A DNA stretch of 64,000 bases from Rhodoferax sp. U2-2l (GTDB taxonomy: Bacteria; Pseudomonadota; Gammaproteobacteria; Burkholderiales; Burkholderiaceae_C): assembly GCF_020594515.1 (NCBI RefSeq), contig NZ_JAJCTH010000009.1, positions 1 through 64,000 of the forward strand, read 5' to 3'. This document shows, in pieces, positions 60,995-64,000 of this stretch; the first letter of the stretch is position 1, and each line of letters opens with the position of its first letter. Made by a program: the position numbers and the translations under genes. The notes below the pieces were generated by a model. The model was not told the DNA's origin, ran no database searches, and saw only the letters and a list, made by a program, of their open reading frames with translations.

Positions 60995-62392
60995 TCAGGC
61001 GTGGCGCAAAGCTTCGACAACGTCCAGTTGCGCGGCCCGATAGGCTGGCCACCAGGCTGACAAAACGGCAATAAAGATCAGGCCGATCGTTGTGCCAACA
61101 ATCATCAGCGGTTCGTCCCACACGCGCACTGTGAACGGCACCGGCTTGACATCACCGGGTGGTATCCACGGCAAGTCCATGTGGTTGAGCGCAATGGAGA
61201 TGACCAGCGCCAGAACAGCACCCAACACGGCCCCGCCTACACCCAACAACGCCCCTTCGGTGACAAACAGGGCTCGGATGCCGGAGCGGCGCAGCCCGAT
61301 GGCGCGCAAGGTGCCCACCTCCACCGTGCGCTCCACCACTGCCGTGTTCATGGTGTTGCTGACGGTAAACAGCACGATGCCGCCAATCAGCAGAAAAACG
61401 AACCCAAAAATCAAATCAAACATCTGCTCGGTCTGGACAAAAAATGGGCTGAGTTCCCTGAAATCCAGCAACGCCAGCGGTTGGCTTGCTGAGTATTTGG
61501 CCAGAATCGGCGCCAAACGTGCCTTCGCTGCGTCGAGCTGGTCTGAGTGCTGCAACTGAATCACGATCGCGGTGACCTTGGGGGCTGACCGGCCATAAAT
61601 CAGACTTTGAATCTGCTGCAGGTGCATCATCACCAGGATTTCATCCAGTTCCTTGATGCCCTGGTCTTCCGCCTGAACCACTTTGAGCGAGGTCACATTG
61701 GCCGAACCCCGTGAGTTGACCACCAGAATGTCAATGGTGGGCGGCCCGGCGTTCGATGACTTGGCCGCCACGGGCGCTTCCTGAACGCTTAACTGGGCAA
61801 TGTCGTCCGGAAGTGCGTCACCTTCCAATTTGGCTTCTTCTTCTGGCTTGGGGCAGTTCTCAATCTTGAGCGCATCACAGAGTTGCAGCACGCGGGCCAC
61901 GCCGGTGCCCACAATCGCCGAGTCGGTGGCGGCACCTTCCAGCCCGGACACTGGGGCTTTGGAGCGCAGGTTGAAGTCGTTCCAACTGCGCATCTTGTTG
62001 ATGTCTTCGGGTATGAAGCCGCTACCGATCACGGTGCGTGACACGCTGGCGGCATAGTTGCCGGCGATACCGCCAAACTGCAAGGTGGGGGTGGCTACGG
62101 CGATCAGGTCTTTCAGAACCGCATCGTTCTTGATGTCAGCCAGGATTTTTGTGTAGTCATTGATGCCATAGGCCGTGGGGTTGCCGTTGCCATACAGGTA
62201 AAAATCCTTGTGCTGTATTTGCAGATGGCCACCCCGCTGAACGTTGCGGGTGTGCATCTCCAGGTTGATGTTGCCGCTAAACCCACCAAACAGCAGGATC
62301 GAGGTGGAGCCAATCGCCATGGCCAGCAGGGTGGCCAGGGAGCGGCGCCGGTTGCGCAGCAGGTTGCGCACCGCCAGAGACAAGGTCATCAT
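60995..62392 (-). CDS. ABC transporter permease, FtsX/LolC/MacB type
   Basis: The 465-residue protein has one N-terminal helix (RSLATLLAMAIGSTSILLFG), a large periplasmic domain of about 270 residues, and three C-terminal helices (LIFGFVFLLIGGIVLFTVSN, GALLGVGGAVLGAVLALVIS, LMIVGTTIGLIFIAVLSAWW). VERTVEVGTLRAIGLRRSGI between helices is the FtsX coupling region. It overlaps the ATPase stop by 4 nt, forming a two-gene unit. Members export lipoproteins, peptides or antibiotics or work in mechanotransmission; the substrate here is not known. Confidence 0.88.
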   Translation of the reverse strand: MMTLSLAVRNLLRNRRRSLATLLAMAIGSTSILLFGGFSGNINLEMHTRNVQRGGHLQIQHKDFYLYGNGNPTAYGINDYTKILADIKNDAVLKDLIAVATPTLQFGGIAGNYAASVSRTVIGSGFIPEDINKMRSWNDFNLRSKAPVSGLEGAATDSAIVGTGVARVLQLCDALKIENCPKPEEEAKLEGDALPDDIAQLSVQEAPVAAKSSNAGPPTIDILVVNSRGSANVTSLKVVQAEDQGIKELDEILVMMHLQQIQSLIYGRSAPKVTAIVIQLQHSDQLDAAKARLAPILAKYSASQPLALLDFRELSPFFVQTEQMFDLIFGFVFLLIGGIVLFTVSNTMNTAVVERTVEVGTLRAIGLRRSGIRALFVTEGALLGVGGAVLGAVLALVISIALNHMDLPWIPPGDVKPVPFTVRVWDEPLMIVGTTIGLIFIAVLSAWWPAYRAAQLDVVEALRHA

Positions 62393-63126
62393 GCTGTGGC
62401 CTCCACACCTTTGCGGCGTACACCGTGTACCAGGCCGTCTTTCAGGAAGATGGTGTCATCTGCTGCCTTGATGACCCCCGAGTCATGCGACGAGAAGATG
62501 AACGAAATTTTGAACCGGTCCACCATGTGGCGCATCAGGCCCAGAATGGCGGCGCCGGTTTCGCTGTCGAGGTTGGCGGTGGGCTCGTCCGCAATCACCA
62601 GTTTGGGTTTGCGCACCAGGGCGCGGGCAATGGCCACGCGCTGACGTTGCCCGCCTGACAGTTGCCCGGGCAGGTTGTGCGCCTTGTCGGCCAGGCCCAC
62701 GGCTTCGAGCAGCTTGGGCACGCGGTCGGCGCGGGTTTTGGCGCTGGCGCCGGTCAGCAGCAGCGGGTATTCGATGTTCTCGTAGGCGCTCAGCACCGGC
62801 AGCAGGTTGAAGTTCTGGAAGATGAAGCCGATGTTTTTGGCGCGAAAGTCTGACAAATCGTCGTCCGAGAGTTCGCCCACCTTGCAGCCCGCCACCATCA
62901 CCTCGCCCGCGTCGGGTTTGTCGATGCAGCCAAACATGTTGAGCAGGGTGGTTTTGCCGCTGCCCGACGGCCCCAGCAGCACGGTAAAGCAGGCTGGGCG
63001 CACCAGGATGTCCACGCCCCTGATCACTGGCACGCTGACCGAGTCCATGTGGTACGTTTTTTCCACCCGCGTCAGCAGGGCGACCGGCCCCGCAGGCGCT
63101 GTGTGGTTGGGCTCGTTGTCGGTCAT
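62389..63126 (-). CDS. ABC transporter ATP-binding protein, LolD/MacB type
   Basis: The 245-residue protein has Walker A LLGPSGSGKTTLLNMFGCID (residues about 51-70), the Q-loop IFQNFNLLPVLSAYENIEYP, the signature LSGGQRQRVAIARALV and Walker B LVIADEPTANLDSETG. This is the LolD/MacB/FtsE-like subgroup that drives FtsX-type permeases. The start at ATG 63126 has an AAGG site six bases upstream; an earlier ATG at 63168 lacks one and is an alternative. It pairs with the permease by a 4-nt overlap. Confidence 0.9.
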   Translation of the reverse strand: MTDNEPNHTAPAGPVALLTRVEKTYHMDSVSVPVIRGVDILVRPACFTVLLGPSGSGKTTLLNMFGCIDKPDAGEVMVAGCKVGELSDDDLSDFRAKNIGFIFQNFNLLPVLSAYENIEYPLLLTGASAKTRADRVPKLLEAVGLADKAHNLPGQLSGGQRQRVAIARALVRKPKLVIADEPTANLDSETGAAILGLMRHMVDRFKISFIFSSHDSGVIKAADDTIFLKDGLVHGVRRKGVEATA

Positions 63127-63241
63127 GTTTTGCCTTGCATCGTGTTGCTGCTGGAGCCAAGTGGCCATTTTTTAATTATGAACGCAACTGCCACGGCGGC
63201 AAAGCAAAGCCTGTGGTCGTCGTGGATAGATGTTCGTTAGT

Positions 63242-63260
63242 GAGAACGGTTATCATTTGT
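63242..63260 (+). promoter_or_regulatory. Candidate Fur box upstream of the iron-binding protein gene
   Basis: GAGAACGGTTATCATTTGT matches the 19-bp Fur consensus GATAATGATWATCATTATC at about 13 positions, with the core TTATCATT intact. It lies 45 bases before ATG 63305, between divergent genes. Regulation by iron would fit the downstream product. Confidence 0.55.
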
Positions 63261-63304
63261 GTGAAATAATCCCGCCTGTTTTCAACTCACTTCTTTGGTG
63301 CCCC

Positions 63305-64000
63305 ATGAAACTGACCCGCCTTCTCGCCACACTCGCCCTGACTGCCGCCGTTTTGCCTGCCCTGGCCGAAGAGGTGGTGGTGTATTCCGCCCGCAACGAG
63401 CAGCTGATCAAGCCGCTGTTTGACATTTACACCCGCGACACCGGTGTGCAGATCAAGTTCATCACCGGCGGCGAAGGCCCGTTGATGGAGCGCCTGAAGG
63501 CCGAGGGCAGCAACACCTCGGCCGATATGCTGCTGACGGTGGATGCCGGCAACCTGTGGCAGGCGTCCAACCTGGGTCTGCTGCGCCCGGTTCAGTCGAC
63601 CACGCTGCAAGCCAATGTGCCCGCGCACCTGCGCGACCCGGGCAACGAGTGGTTTGGCCTGTCGGTGCGGGCGCGCACGCTGGTCTACAACACCACCAAG
63701 GTCAAACCCGGTGAGCTATCCACTTATGAGGCGCTGGCCGACCCCGCCTGGAAGGGCCGCCTGTGCCTGCGCACCTCCAAAAAGGTCTACAACCAGAGTC
63801 TGGTGGCGATGATGATCACCGAACACGGCGAGCCGAAGACAGAGAGCATCGTCAAAGGCTGGGTGGACAACCTGGCTACGGCGCCCTTTGCCGACGACAC
63901 CAAGGCGATGGAAGCGGTGGCCAACCGCCAGTGCGACGTGACCGTGGTCAACACCTATTACTTCGCCCGCCTGATGGCCAAAAACCCGAAACTGCCGCTG
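63305..64000 (+). CDS. Ferric iron ABC transporter substrate-binding protein, partial
   Basis: The frame from ATG 63305 is open to the end of the window (232 codons), so the 3' end is missing. It begins with a signal peptide ([20 protein letters not shown], cut near ALA-E), then [20 protein letters not shown], the start of FutA/FbpA-type ferric binding proteins. [37 protein letters not shown] and [17 protein letters not shown] agree with the family; the paired tyrosines in the last segment are the iron ligands. It should deliver Fe3+ to an inner-membrane ABC permease encoded beyond the window. A Fur-like box lies upstream. Confidence 0.9.
   Translation, partial: MKLTRLLATLALTAAVLPALAEEVVVYSARNEQLIKPLFDIYTRDTGVQIKFITGGEGPLMERLKAEGSNTSADMLLTVDAGNLWQASNLGLLRPVQSTTLQANVPAHLRDPGNEWFGLSVRARTLVYNTTKVKPGELSTYEALADPAWKGRLCLRTSKKVYNQSLVAMMITEHGEPKTESIVKGWVDNLATAPFADDTKAMEAVANRQCDVTVVNTYYFARLMAKNPKLPL

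Overview
The window looks like one large exopolysaccharide (EPS) biosynthesis and export region of a GC-rich betaproteobacterium, most likely Burkholderiales (Comamonadaceae-like). This rests on high-GC codon use, a complete XrtA (EpsH-type exosortase A) export block, a PEP-CTERM substrate with a sigma-54 promoter, and dispersed REP-like hairpins. No rRNA, tRNA, CRISPR array or intact insertion sequence was seen. The assignment is inference from gene content; no database search was run.

Layout. 1-345: debris, the tail of an ORF and a 5'-truncated HepT-like remnant. 352-3689 (minus): a secreted beta-helix protein coupled to a large VanZ-type membrane protein. 3878-6997 (plus): a HAD-UbiA fusion, an SMR-like transporter and a polytopic membrane protein, resembling a polyprenyl-phosphate sugar donor pathway. 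7131-14472 (plus): glycosyltransferases, an O-unit flippase, an ATP-grasp/tyrosine-phosphatase fusion and a deacetylase. 14455-18246 (minus): exosortase-type O-antigen ligase, a 44-residue ORF and two GT4 glycosyltransferases. 18402-28065: a mosaic of lower-GC accessory genes (GT-A-like protein, CapK-like ligase, pyruvyl transferase, two acyltransferases, a second phosphatase, ATP-grasp and deacetylase set, and a methyltransferase). 28269-38206 (plus): an SGNH acyltransferase followed by a tightly overlapping cassette of oxidoreductases, sugar enzymes and GT2 proteins. 38216-39643 (minus): a Tat-type small protein and a MNT/HEPN toxin-antitoxin pair between near-identical repeats.

39770-58481 (minus) is the core XrtA locus. 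Transcription order is outer-membrane export lipoprotein, chain-length protein, tyrosine autokinase, outer-membrane beta-barrel, ATPase, deacetylase, FemAB-like protein, GT4, exosortase A fused to EpsI, amidotransferase, GT-A-like protein, flippase, WecB, WecC, GT4. WecB and WecC imply a UDP-ManNAcA precursor. The flippase and ligase/polymerase imply Wzx/Wzy-type assembly. The chain-length protein, kinase and export lipoprotein control length and export. No initiating polyprenyl-phosphate sugar phosphotransferase is visible in the window.

58680-64000: a ThiF-type adenylyltransferase, the sigma-54-driven PEP-CTERM protein with a clear terminator, an FtsX/LolD-type ABC transporter pair, and the start of a ferric-iron binding protein gene behind a plausible Fur box.

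The most unusual signals are a twice-occurring ATP-grasp + low-molecular-weight phosphatase + polysaccharide deacetylase set, the HAD-UbiA/SMR/membrane-protein operon, the 30.4-38.2 kb redox/sugar cassette, the coupled 44-residue ORF, and the repeat-flanked MNT/HEPN module.
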